Shown here: piece after piece, positions 23,300 through 32,011 of the stretch
How the letters are laid out: each line of letters begins with the position of its first letter
Numbering within the stretch: the stretch's first letter is position 1
NCBI GenBank assembly: GCA_902785425.1
Contig: CACZYP010000012.1
Location: 1-40,532, forward strand
Direction: 5' to 3'
DNA from: an uncultured Ruminococcus sp.
GTDB taxonomy: Bacteria > Bacillota > Clostridia > Oscillospirales > Acutalibacteraceae
Length of the DNA stretch: 40,532 bases
Notes under the pieces: generated by a model
The model's database searches: none
Told to the model about the DNA's origin: nothing
Seen by the model: the letters and a program-made list of their open reading frames with translations, nothing else
Made by a program: the position numbers and the translations under genes

Positions 23300-25477
23300 T
23301 TGAATTGGGTTGGCTCACAGATAAAACAGCGTCTTGACAATGATAATAACGAGATGTCCGATTCCTACGTTGAACTTGCGCAGTCTGTAACACCATCGAA
23401 GCAGCTTGAATACAAAGGAAAAAACCGTCTTGCAAAGATAGCCGTGGAAAAGGTGCTTGCATATTTCAATGTAGAAAGTCAGGCGGACACATATAAAGCG
23501 GCCTCTTTTTCGGAGATCATCGATCAGACCTCGCAGCAGTACGGTTTTCTGCACCGTACCGTAAAGCTGAGCGACAAATGGTATAAGGACGCAAGCGGCG
23601 TTATGATCGGTATAATTGAAAAATCGGATACTCCCGTTGCTCTTATTCCGAGCGCATTATCCGGTTATCGCTACTACGACAGCACACAGAGAAATTACAT
23701 AAGAGTAACTAAAAGAAACTGCCATATTTTCAAGGAAGACGCTTATCTGTTTTTCAAGCCGTTTCCGGAAGGAAAATTCGGATTACGCAAGTTCATGAAG
23801 TATCTGTTTTCTTTTATAACGATCCCGGAGTTTTTGCTGTGGCTGCTCTTTGTTTTTGCAGCGCTCGTTCTGACGCTTCTTATACCCGATATTGCGTTAA
23901 GCCTGCTCGGCACTTTAACATATTACGGTGAGATAGAGCTTATGATACCGCTTTTTATTATGATAACGGCGGCGACCGTAAGCACTTACATCCTGAAACA
24001 GATCAAAGAGCTGATCTCACGGCGGGTTACGGTCAAAATGAGCATCGGCGTTCAGACAGCCGCAATGATGCGGATAATGTCGCTGCCTACAAGCTTTTTC
24101 AAAGAGTACAGCGCAGGCGATCTCGCTTCAAGGCTCAATCTGCTGAAAATGTTCTGTGAGATCATAATCATCACTTTATCAAACCTGATATTTGTTTTGA
24201 TCTATGCTTTGCTGAACACGGCACAGTGGTCATGGTACGGTGAGGTGTTTACAGCGGTAAACCTTTTGTTCATTGTTGTGATCGTATGCTCTTATCTGTT
24301 CGCTCTGAACACTCAGACAAAGCAAAACGTAAAAAGGCTAAAAAGCGAAACGAAAGCAAACAGCATTACATATGAGATAATAACAGGCATTCAGAAGATA
24401 CGCCTTACAGGCTCGGAGAAGCGTTTCTTTTCACGCTGGAGCAGGATATATTCCGAAGCTGCTCAGATAAAGTATTCGCCGCCGAAAAAGATAATCTTTG
24501 TAAAGATACTTCCGATCATAATATCGCTTACGGGAACACTTCTTTTGTACTGCTTTTCGCACGCATTTGACATAACTCCGTCGGCATACTATGCAATGAA
24601 TCTGTGGATAGGCTTGTTCCTGGGCAGCGTGCTTGATCTTTTCGGAACGATAGAATTGACCTCTGCCGTGCTTCCCGGACTAAGGCTGATAGCGCCGATC
24701 TTCGACTGCGAACCCGAAAACGAAACGGGCAAAACAAAGCTCACAAGCTTTGCGGGCGGGATCGAGTTTTCCAATGTATCTTTCAGATATGACGATAATT
24801 CGCCTTATGTACTCAATAACTTTGATCTGAAAATAAACAACGGAGACTATATCGCCATAGTCGGAAAAACGGGAAGCGGCAAATCTACGCTGCTCAGGCT
24901 GATGACGGGCTTTGAAAAACCGAACAGAGGAACGATCTACTATAACGGCATTGACGCCGAAACTCTTGATCACCGTGCTTTGCGCCGTCAGATCGGGATA
25001 GTCCAGCAAAATGCACGACTTTTCCAGGGCGATATTTACTCTAATATTACGATATCAAACCCGACAGCTTCGCATAAAGAGGTCTGGAAGGCTGCCGAAC
25101 TTGCAGGTATAGCAGACGATATCCGTGCAATGCCGATGGGTATGCACACGATAGTTTCGGCTGACGGAAAAGGTATTTCGGGAGGTCAGAGACAGCGCAT
25201 CGTTATTGCAAGAGCTTTGATTTCAAAGCCGAAGGTACTGCTGCTTGACGAGGCAACGAGCGCTCTTGACAACATCACACAAAAGAAGGTTTCACAAACG
25301 CTCGACAGCCTTTCCTGTACAAGAATAGTAATAGCGCACAGACTTTCAACGATCAAGAACTGCAGCAAGATAATCGTTCTTGATAAGGGCGAAGTTGTTG
25401 AAACGGGCAGCTACGAAGAGCTGATGGAAAAAGACGGCTTTTTTGCCGATCTTGTGAAGAGACAGCAGCTTACTTAA
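23300..25477 (+). CDS. NHLM-type ABC transporter, second permease/ATPase protein
   Basis: 725 residues. The TTG at 23300 is chosen because AGGAGG (23286-23291) lies eight bases ahead; a GTG at 23291 overlaps that site. Residues 1-~165 form a soluble N-terminal domain that is not a C39 peptidase. Six membrane segments (~170-440) follow, then an ATPase with Walker A GKTGSGKST, signature ISGGQRQR and Walker B VLLLDEATSALD. This is the ABC2 partner of NHLM exporters, which occurs directly after ABC1. The two probably form a heterodimer or act one after the other; the family literature does not settle this for me. It starts 12 bases after ABC1. Confidence 0.87.
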   Translation: MNWVGSQIKQRLDNDNNEMSDSYVELAQSVTPSKQLEYKGKNRLAKIAVEKVLAYFNVESQADTYKAASFSEIIDQTSQQYGFLHRTVKLSDKWYKDASGVMIGIIEKSDTPVALIPSALSGYRYYDSTQRNYIRVTKRNCHIFKEDAYLFFKPFPEGKFGLRKFMKYLFSFITIPEFLLWLLFVFAALVLTLLIPDIALSLLGTLTYYGEIELMIPLFIMITAATVSTYILKQIKELISRRVTVKMSIGVQTAAMMRIMSLPTSFFKEYSAGDLASRLNLLKMFCEIIIITLSNLIFVLIYALLNTAQWSWYGEVFTAVNLLFIVVIVCSYLFALNTQTKQNVKRLKSETKANSITYEIITGIQKIRLTGSEKRFFSRWSRIYSEAAQIKYSPPKKIIFVKILPIIISLTGTLLLYCFSHAFDITPSAYYAMNLWIGLFLGSVLDLFGTIELTSAVLPGLRLIAPIFDCEPENETGKTKLTSFAGGIEFSNVSFRYDDNSPYVLNNFDLKINNGDYIAIVGKTGSGKSTLLRLMTGFEKPNRGTIYYNGIDAETLDHRALRRQIGIVQQNARLFQGDIYSNITISNPTASHKEVWKAAELAGIADDIRAMPMGMHTIVSADGKGISGGQRQRIVIARALISKPKVLLLDEATSALDNITQKKVSQTLDSLSCTRIVIAHRLSTIKNCSKIIVLDKGEVVETGSYEELMEKDGFFADLVKRQQLT

Positions 25478-25520
25478 GACAGCCCGATAGCTGCATATTA
25501 TAAGGAGATCTAAGAATAGA

Positions 25521-26291
25521 ATGACAAATAAAGAAATACTGGAAACAGCGCTTTTGCAGTCGTCTTATGACTGTAACTGCGGTATAAATGATTTTTTAGC
25601 GGAGCAAAATGTAGTAACAGTTTCAAAACCCCACCCGAAAGCACGAAAATATCTCCCTCTGCCGTTCGAGTGCGATCTTGTTTCATACGGCAGCAACGTT
25701 GTGGCTCAGACAAGCGAAAGAACGAGAGAAGCTGTAAGCGAGTATATCAGCAAATATGCCCCTGCATACAAGTGCTTTGAAGCGCCGTACATCAATAAGC
25801 TTAACGATCTGCTCGCTGAGTTTGACCTCAGAGTCTGCTTTATGGCTGAGTATTTTCTGCCGGATGTTACAAAACTCACAGAACCGGACTGCGGCGCAGA
25901 GCTTCGTGTTCTGCACAAGGACGGCTTTGCCGATCTGTATACAAGTCAGTGGGGAAACTGCCTTACGTTTCATGATAAAGACAGAGATGTTTTAGCTGTC
26001 GGTGCTTACGATAACGGCAGACTTGTAGGTCTTGCAGGCTGTTCTGCCGACTGCGAAACGATGTATCAGATAGGCGTTGACGTGCTGCCCGAATACAGGA
26101 GAAAAGGTATCGGCTCGGCTGTAACGAGCAAACTGGCAATCGAGGTGCTGAAGCTCGGAAAGGTGCCGTTCTACTGCGCTGCATGGTCAAACATACGCTC
26201 GGTGCGAAACGCTGTAAAAAGCGGTTTTCGCCCTGCATGGGCAGAACTCACAGCGAGAGAGACTAAGTTTGTTTACGATCTGATAAAGTAG
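25521..26291 (+). CDS. GNAT family N-acetyltransferase, last gene of the export operon
   Basis: 256 residues. The C-terminal half has the GNAT core: GRLVGLAGCSADCETMYQIGVDV, then PEYRRKGIGSAV (acetyl-CoA loop) and AAWSNIRSVRNAVKSGF. The first ~110 residues form an N-terminal extension of a type seen in two-domain GNATs. The ribosome site AAGGAG is 13 bases from the ATG, an unusually long spacing. It lies 43 bases behind the ABC gene with no terminator between and ends before a strong hairpin, so it is probably co-transcribed. It could modify or detoxify an exported peptide, but that is only a guess from position. Confidence 0.82.
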   Translation: MTNKEILETALLQSSYDCNCGINDFLAEQNVVTVSKPHPKARKYLPLPFECDLVSYGSNVVAQTSERTREAVSEYISKYAPAYKCFEAPYINKLNDLLAEFDLRVCFMAEYFLPDVTKLTEPDCGAELRVLHKDGFADLYTSQWGNCLTFHDKDRDVLAVGAYDNGRLVGLAGCSADCETMYQIGVDVLPEYRRKGIGSAVTSKLAIEVLKLGKVPFYCAAWSNIRSVRNAVKSGFRPAWAELTARETKFVYDLIK

Positions 26292-26335
26292 CAGGTATAT
26301 AATAAAGTAATATGCCTCACATTTAAAGAAGTTTT

Positions 26336-26365
26336 GCCCCGAAGCGTTCAAAAACGCCTCGGGGC
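26336..26365. terminator. Hairpin between convergent genes
   Basis: GCCCCGA (26336-26342) pairs with TCGGGGC (26359-26365). An inner CGTT-CAAA-AACG stem is separated by an AG/CC internal loop. It ends the long + operon and may also serve the minus-strand VOC gene. Confidence 0.7.
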
Positions 26366-26401
26366 ATTGTGTTTTATACGGCTGATAAGATTAATCAGAA
26401 T

Positions 26402-26812
26402 TTATGAATCTTTTTTTTCGTAAGGCTTATCCCATGAACCGATCTCAATCAGATTACCTTCGGGATCAGCAATATAACAGGTTCTTTGTCCCCAGGGTTC
26501 AAGCTCAGGTTCCAGTACAGGCGTAGCTCCGTTTTGCACAGCTTTTTTGAACGCAGCATCAACCTCATCAAATGTATCAACATAAAGAGCCAATTCAAAA
26601 TGACCGTTCAATCCTTTAATATAGTCGTATTTGCGGTTTGTCATCTTTTCAAAGTCGTTTCTTCCATATAACAGAAACAAAGTGCCGTCTTTCACGAGAT
26701 ATACATTTGATGTATCCTCTGTTTCTTTGATCTCAAAGCCGAGTACATCTCTGTAAAACCGGATCATTTTAGCCATATCCTCAACCAACAATCCAAAGCC
26801 GTCCAATCTCAT
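26402..26812 (-). CDS. VOC (glyoxalase/bleomycin-resistance) superfamily protein
   Basis: 136 residues, two beta-alpha-beta-beta-beta modules. It opens MRLDGFGLLVEDMAKMIRFYRDVLGFEI and the second half ends GQRTCYIADPEGNLIEIGSW, the typical VOC metal-site strands with the final Glu. Members are glyoxalases, dioxygenases or antibiotic-binding proteins, and this sequence does not choose between them. The ATG at 26812 has AGGAG seven bases upstream and its own promoter. Monocistronic, convergent with the export operon. Confidence 0.85.
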   Translation of the reverse strand: MRLDGFGLLVEDMAKMIRFYRDVLGFEIKETEDTSNVYLVKDGTLFLLYGRNDFEKMTNRKYDYIKGLNGHFELALYVDTFDEVDAAFKKAVQNGATPVLEPELEPWGQRTCYIADPEGNLIEIGSWDKPYEKKDS

Positions 26813-26850
26813 AAGCTGTCTCCTCTGACTTTCGATTTATTATATTAAGA

Positions 26851-26879
26851 ACTATAACACGACATTCCTGTATTGTCAA
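26851..26879 (-). promoter_or_regulatory. Promoter of the VOC gene
   Basis: On the minus strand a perfect TTGACA (26874-26879), 17 bases, TATAGT (26851-26856). Confidence 0.75.
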
Positions 26880-26896
26880 TAGAAACAATAGAACCG

Positions 26897-26933
26897 CCAT
26901 AGCATTTCTGACTTGAGATCAGAAACACTATGG
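26897..26933 (-). terminator. Hairpin behind the heptad-repeat gene
   Basis: CCATAG (26897-26902) with CTATGG (26928-26933) and TTTCTGA (26905-26911) with TCAGAAA (26919-26925). It starts just after the stop of the minus-strand gene at 26942. No clear T-run, so termination is likely but not proven. Confidence 0.55.
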
Positions 26934-26941
26934 CTTAAAAC

Positions 26942-29665
26942 TTATTCCTCATTCGGTTTTATTGCGTCTGTTTCGTAAATAAACTTAACGTCAGTCTTTG
27001 CACCGTTTGCAGCGCCGGAGAAATTCGTGTAGTCGCCTGCAAGTTCGGAAAGCTTTGTAAGTCTGTCGCAAAGCGGCTTGATATCACCATTGTATGCTTT
27101 GATGATCTTGTCAACGCCCTGCTTCTTGAACTTCTTGAAACCATCGTCGAGTGTTTTTGAACCGTCGGCAAGTTTGTTGATGCCGTCAACGAGCGACACT
27201 GTACCATCTTTCAGCGTAAAGAGTCCGTTAACAAGTGTGCTGCTGCCGTCTTTGAGCTTCAAAGCGCCGTCATCGAGAAGTACAGCCGAAGACGAAAGTG
27301 TTGCCGTGCCGTCTTTGAGCTGCTTGCCGCCGTCGGAAAGCTTTGAAAGTCCGCCGTTGAGTTCTTTTTCGCCGTTTGAAAGCTTTGTAAGTCCGTCTGT
27401 AAGGGCTGCTGCACCGTTGTCAAGAGCTGCCGCTCCCGTTGTTGCTGCCGTTATACCGTCAGCAAGCGACTGCGTGCCCTGTGCAAGAGCGCCTGCGCCG
27501 CCTGCAAGCTGCTTTGTTGAGCCGCTCAATGTGTCCGCACCTGCTGCGACTTTCTGTGCACCGTCATCAAGAGCTGCCGTTCCGCTGACAAGCTTCTTTG
27601 TGTTGTCGGCAAAAGTACCCGTTCCGTTTTCAAGCTGTTCAAGGCCGCTCGTCAGCTGTGAAGCGCCGCCGTCAAGTGAGCCGAGACCATCGGCAAGAGC
27701 CTTTGCTCCGTCGGAAAGACCTGCGCTTTCTTCCGTGCCTGTGAATGCATTATTGAGTGCGTTCGCACCTGCAACAAGTCCGGGATTCTCTGCTGTGCCG
27801 TCACCGTTGAATGCTGTTTGCAGCTGTGATATACCGCCTATAAGTGCCGTCATATCGTCCTGCGAGCTTGCAGCGCCGTCTGCGAGGCCTTGTGCTATCT
27901 GTGTCTGACCTGCTGTAGTCTGTTCAAGAGTGTTTATCATGACTTCAAGCTGAGCATACTGCTGCGAATCAGTCGGATAAGCTGCCTGCATCGCACGAAG
28001 TCCTGCGATCACCTGGCGGTTATACTCGATTGTAGTTTCGAGAGAATCGGCTGCCTCACCGATCTTTTCTGTCGTTTCATTAAGCTTTTGTGCGCCTGCC
28101 GCAGCACCCTGAGCAAGACGGTCAACGCCTGCGCCTGTCTGCTCTATACCGCTTGCGAGCGCTGCCGCTCCTTGACCTGCTTTGTCGATTCCCTGCGAAA
28201 GAGCGATTGCTCCTGCATTCGTTCTTGCTATGCCGTCGGAAACAGCGTCTGCGCCTGCTTTGGCATTGGAAGCACCCTGTGCAAGTGCGTCTGCGCCCTG
28301 ATCAAGAGCCTGAGCACTCTCGGAAAGACTTGATGTACCGTCTGCAACGCTCTGTGCGCCTGCCGAAAGAGTCTGCGCTCCGTCGGAAAGCTTATTTGAA
28401 CCGTCGTAAAGCTGCTGTGCGCCGCCGTTTACCTGTGCTGCACCGTCTGCAGCTGCCGTAAGACCTGCCGAAAGGGAAGAGGTTCCGTTTTTGAGAGACT
28501 TCATGCCTTCCTCTGCACTGTCGAAGCCTGCAACAAGCTTATCGGAGCCGCTCTTTGCGGAGTCGATACCCGAAGTGAGTGTTCCCGTTGCATCGTCGAG
28601 CTTCTTTGTTCCGTCTGAAAGCTTGCCCGTACCGTCTTTGAGTTCGCCGATACCGTCGTCAAGCTGAACGCCGCCGTCAGCAAGTCTGTCAACGCCGTTT
28701 GAAAGGTCGCCTGCACCTGTCTGAAGCTTCTCAATACCTTTGCAAAGGTCGCCCGTTCCGTTGCAGAGCTTATCGCAGGCGTCTTTAAGCTCGTCGATCT
28801 TCTTGTCGATCTCGTCAAGATCCGCAATATCGCCGAGGTCGGTGTCTGCGAAGAAACTGCTTGTTCCCGAAGTGATAGTTGTGTTCATCTCAAAATCGGA
28901 AACATCTGCTGTGAATGAGAAGTGTTCGGGAATATCAACATCGTATTTGTCGGAGATCCCGAGGCTTTCCGTAAGTCCGGGGAGAGCGTAGCCTAAAATA
29001 ACAAGTCTGTCGACGTCGGAGATGACCTTACCGTTTTCCGTTGTAACGTTTCTGAACTTAGTGCCGTCAAGAAGCACGCCTGTTGCCATCATGAACGGAG
29101 TGTACATAGTTGTCTTTTCGCCGTTGATCTCAACGGTCTTTTTTGAATTGTTGATGTAATCGTAGCGCACGGTCACTCTGCCGCTCTTGCCTGCCAGTTC
29201 TTCGGGGGAGATGCTTTTTCCGTCAAGCGTATATGTGATCCTGATATCAACAGGCAGATCAGCCTCGCTGTAGCCCTTATAGTAGATATCGCCGCCGTTT
29301 GCAGACCATGTGATATCGGAGCCGTCGGCTGTGTAACCGCCGCCAAGCTTTAAGCTGCTGATATCGGACAGGTTGGAGAAATCGCTTATGCTGCCGCTGC
29401 CGGAAGCGTTTTTGAGCCAGTCGCTTACGATCGTTTTCGTTTTGTTGCCGTTTGCGTCGGTCATAACGTAAACGGTTTCGTTCTTCTCAACAGGCTCATC
29501 TGCCGAATCGCAAAGAACTGTTTTTTCTTCTTTTTTGCCGTCTTCCTTTACGGGTTTTGTATCGGTCGTTTCGTTGTTTTTATTTGCAACGGCATAAATG
29601 CCCGTGCTTCCTGCCGAGATCAGCACAGCCAGCATTGCCGCAATTACTTTACCGTATGTTTTCAT
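26942..29665 (-). CDS. Large secreted heptad-repeat (YhgE/Pip-like coiled-coil) partner of the MMPL transporter
   Basis: 907 residues. The ATG at 29665 has AAAGGAG eight bases upstream; a TTG at 29683 contains that site. A signal peptide (~1-25) leads to a ~270-residue N-terminal domain. From ~290 to ~850 the protein is a nearly unbroken series of seven-residue units of the form L-x-x-G-x-x-x (LSDGTKK, LDDGAQK, LANGIEQ types), the repeat seen in the extracellular part of YhgE/Pip proteins. The usual C-terminal membrane domain of YhgE is missing. It lies 14 bases behind the MMPL gene and is probably a periplasm- or wall-facing partner of that pump. Confidence 0.8.
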   Translation of the reverse strand: MKTYGKVIAAMLAVLISAGSTGIYAVANKNNETTDTKPVKEDGKKEEKTVLCDSADEPVEKNETVYVMTDANGNKTKTIVSDWLKNASGSGSISDFSNLSDISSLKLGGGYTADGSDITWSANGGDIYYKGYSEADLPVDIRITYTLDGKSISPEELAGKSGRVTVRYDYINNSKKTVEINGEKTTMYTPFMMATGVLLDGTKFRNVTTENGKVISDVDRLVILGYALPGLTESLGISDKYDVDIPEHFSFTADVSDFEMNTTITSGTSSFFADTDLGDIADLDEIDKKIDELKDACDKLCNGTGDLCKGIEKLQTGAGDLSNGVDRLADGGVQLDDGIGELKDGTGKLSDGTKKLDDATGTLTSGIDSAKSGSDKLVAGFDSAEEGMKSLKNGTSSLSAGLTAAADGAAQVNGGAQQLYDGSNKLSDGAQTLSAGAQSVADGTSSLSESAQALDQGADALAQGASNAKAGADAVSDGIARTNAGAIALSQGIDKAGQGAAALASGIEQTGAGVDRLAQGAAAGAQKLNETTEKIGEAADSLETTIEYNRQVIAGLRAMQAAYPTDSQQYAQLEVMINTLEQTTAGQTQIAQGLADGAASSQDDMTALIGGISQLQTAFNGDGTAENPGLVAGANALNNAFTGTEESAGLSDGAKALADGLGSLDGGASQLTSGLEQLENGTGTFADNTKKLVSGTAALDDGAQKVAAGADTLSGSTKQLAGGAGALAQGTQSLADGITAATTGAAALDNGAAALTDGLTKLSNGEKELNGGLSKLSDGGKQLKDGTATLSSSAVLLDDGALKLKDGSSTLVNGLFTLKDGTVSLVDGINKLADGSKTLDDGFKKFKKQGVDKIIKAYNGDIKPLCDRLTKLSELAGDYTNFSGAANGAKTDVKFIYETDAIKPNEE

Positions 29666-29679
29666 AGTGATTACTCCTT

Positions 29680-31803
29680 TCAAACTGCCGCCGACGCTTT
29701 TTTCGGGCGTTTTGCGGATCTCTTCTTTCCGGCTTTGGAAAGATGTCTCATATCAAGTGTTGTAGCTGCGATCACTCTGTCGAACAACAGGAGCATAGCG
29801 GGCAGTATAAGATTTACCGTAAACATGCTCACGATAGCACCTCTTGAAAGAAGCGTGCAAAGCTGCGAGATCATGTCAACGCTTGAATAGATGCCTACGC
29901 CGAACGTTGCCGCAAAGAAACCGAGCGCACTTACAAATATCGATTTTATCGAAGTTCTTAATGCTATTGCTACTGCTTCGTGTTTATCCTTGCCGGAGAT
30001 ACGCTCTGCTTTATAGCGTGTCGTCATAAGGATCGCATAGTCGACCGTAGCTCCGAGCTGTATCGTTCCGATAACAACGGAAGCGATAAAAGGTATCGTT
30101 GTGTGAGTGTAGCACGAAAGACCGACATTGATAAGCACCGCAAATTCGATGACCGAAACGAGTATGATCGGAAGGGTGATCGACCTGAGTGCAATTAGGA
30201 TTATAACAAATACGAACGCTATCGACATGATGTTTACTATCTTGAAGTCACGGTCGGTGATCTCGATAAGGTCTTTCGTTGCCGCTGATTCACCGATGAC
30301 CATGCCTGTTTTGTCGTACTCCTTTATGATGTCGGATATTTCAGCTATCTGCTCGTTAACCTCGGGCGAGGCGACTTCATATTCCGAGCCGATAAGCATC
30401 ATCTGCCATTTGTCGCTTTTCATAAGCTCTTTGAGTGAATCCGGAACAGCCTCTTCGGGAATTGCCGAACCGATGAGAGTATCGAAGCCGATAGTTTTTG
30501 TAACGCCCTCGACCGATTCTATCTCATCAGCCATTTTTCTGACTTCCATGCTCGGCATTTTTGAATCGAACAGAAGTATATGCTGAGTAGACATGCCATA
30601 CTCCTCTTCAAGCTTTGCGCTTGCCGCAACACTATTAAGATCAGCAGGCAGGGTAGAGGTCAGATTGTAATAAACGTTTGTGTGAGTTTCGCCGTAAACT
30701 GCCGGGATAAGCAGAGCAATGAAGAGCACGGCGAAAACTTCGTGGTATTTCAGAATGAAGTTTGAGATACCGTCAAATGAAGGTATAAGTTCTTTGTGAA
30801 CTGTTTTTGTGATCGGCTTGTCAAATACAAGTATCATTGACGGCAGGACTGTTACACAACAGATAACGCCGATGATAACGCCCTTTGCCATTACGATTCC
30901 GAGGTCAAGACCGAGCGTGAACGTCATGAAGCAAAGCGCAAGAAATCCTGCGACCGTAGTAACGGAGCTTGATACTACCGATGTGAAAGTCTTTCCTATC
31001 GCAACTGCCATAGCATGTTTGTTGTCGTCGGGATAGATACGCTTCTGCTCGTTGTAGCTTTCACGAAGGAAAACCGAGTAGTCCATCGTTACGGCGAGCT
31101 GCAGAACCGCCGCAAGTGCCAGCGTTATGAACGATATCTGACCCTGCATAAAGTTCGTGCCGAGATTGTAGATTATCGCAAGTCCTACGCTTGAAAGGAA
31201 GAATAGCGGGATCAGGAAGGAATCCATAGTAAGTGAAAGCACGATGATGTTGAGAATCGCTGCAATTACAACGTACATTGCCATCTCGCTCATCGTAAGC
31301 TCCTTGATATCCTCGACAACTGCCGACATACCGCTTACAAAGCACTGCTTTCCTGCAAGCTCTCTGATCTTTACAACTGCGTCAAGCGCTGCATCGTCGG
31401 AAGATGTGGTGTTGAAGAACACCGCCATAAGCGTTGACGAATCGGAGTTGAATATCTCATAGATGTTTTTCGGAAGAACTTCTTTAGGTATCGAAGCGTT
31501 TGCAAGAGAATCGTACCACAGAACGTTTTCTACCGAGTCTATCTCTTCTATCTGAGATTTCAGCTTCATAACGTCGTTGTCGTCCATGCCTTCAAGTACG
31601 ACGAAAGCAAAGCCGCCTTTGCCGAACTCATCGAGCATGATGTCCTGCCCCTGCATTGTGTCTATATCTTTCGGAAGATACGAAAGTATATCGTAATTCA
31701 CTCGTGTGTGTAAAAATCCGAGCGCCGATGGGATAACGAGCACAATTGCAAGAATAAGGATCGGGATCCTGAGTTTAACTATCAGCTTACCCATTTTCTC
31801 CAT
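29680..31803 (-). CDS. MMPL/RND-family transporter
   Basis: 707 residues. The start at 31803 (MEKMGKL) is preferred since AAAGGAG sits nine bases ahead; an ATG at 31812 touches that site. The layout is a first membrane segment (~10-30), a large extracytoplasmic loop, five membrane segments (~165-330), then the same pattern repeated. The second half contains QLGATVDYAILMTTRYK, the counterpart of LAVTMDYSVFLRESYNEQ in the first half; these Asp-Tyr pairs are the proton-relay positions of MMPL proteins. Substrates in the family are lipids, glycolipids and fatty acids. The TetR operators at 31848-31918 indicate control by the divergent regulator. Confidence 0.9.
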   Translation of the reverse strand: MEKMGKLIVKLRIPILILAIVLVIPSALGFLHTRVNYDILSYLPKDIDTMQGQDIMLDEFGKGGFAFVVLEGMDDNDVMKLKSQIEEIDSVENVLWYDSLANASIPKEVLPKNIYEIFNSDSSTLMAVFFNTTSSDDAALDAVVKIRELAGKQCFVSGMSAVVEDIKELTMSEMAMYVVIAAILNIIVLSLTMDSFLIPLFFLSSVGLAIIYNLGTNFMQGQISFITLALAAVLQLAVTMDYSVFLRESYNEQKRIYPDDNKHAMAVAIGKTFTSVVSSSVTTVAGFLALCFMTFTLGLDLGIVMAKGVIIGVICCVTVLPSMILVFDKPITKTVHKELIPSFDGISNFILKYHEVFAVLFIALLIPAVYGETHTNVYYNLTSTLPADLNSVAASAKLEEEYGMSTQHILLFDSKMPSMEVRKMADEIESVEGVTKTIGFDTLIGSAIPEEAVPDSLKELMKSDKWQMMLIGSEYEVASPEVNEQIAEISDIIKEYDKTGMVIGESAATKDLIEITDRDFKIVNIMSIAFVFVIILIALRSITLPIILVSVIEFAVLINVGLSCYTHTTIPFIASVVIGTIQLGATVDYAILMTTRYKAERISGKDKHEAVAIALRTSIKSIFVSALGFFAATFGVGIYSSVDMISQLCTLLSRGAIVSMFTVNLILPAMLLLFDRVIAATTLDMRHLSKAGKKRSAKRPKKASAAV

Positions 31804-31832
31804 ACATATCATCTCCTTTTATATTTGTCTAC

Positions 31833-31861
31833 AGTATAACACTAAAATGACCGTTGGTCAA
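31833..31861 (-). promoter_or_regulatory. Promoter of the MMPL operon, overlapped by operator 1
   Basis: On the minus strand TTGACC (31856-31861), 17 bases, TATACT (31833-31838). Operator 1 covers most of the -35 box, so a bound repressor would block polymerase. Confidence 0.75.
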
Positions 31862-31918
31862 TAGTAAAAATGACTTTTGGTCATATTTGTAGAATGTAAT
31901 AAAAATGACTATTGGTCA
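31848..31918. promoter_or_regulatory. Three TetR-type operators between the MMPL and tetR genes
   Basis: Three palindromes of the form TGAC-N5-GTCA: TGACCGTTGGTCA (31848-31860), TGACTTTTGGTCA (31871-31883) and TGACTATTGGTCA (31906-31918), each preceded by an A-rich run. Centres are 23 and 35 bases apart. Operator 1 lies on the MMPL -35 box; operator 3 lies 28 bases upstream of the tetR -35. Such short TGAC/GTCA dyads are usual for TetR-family dimers, and the divergent gene encodes one. Confidence 0.8.
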
Positions 31919-31945
31919 GATTCCGGCAATGTGTAATATTCACTA

Positions 31946-31974
31946 TTGACATACGATATACGATACTTTAAAAT
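31946..31974 (+). promoter_or_regulatory. Promoter of the tetR-GH3 operon
   Basis: A perfect TTGACA (31946-31951), 17 bases, TAAAAT (31969-31974), 37 bases before the GTG start. Confidence 0.75.
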
Positions 31975-32011
31975 GTAATAAGAAGAAAATTTATGTAACG
32001 GAGGTGTAAAT

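Noticed and set aside
27078-27908. Plus-strand 276-residue open frame opposite the heptad-repeat gene
   Set aside because: Antisense of the repeat codons; Ser/Pro-rich low complexity and no ribosome site.
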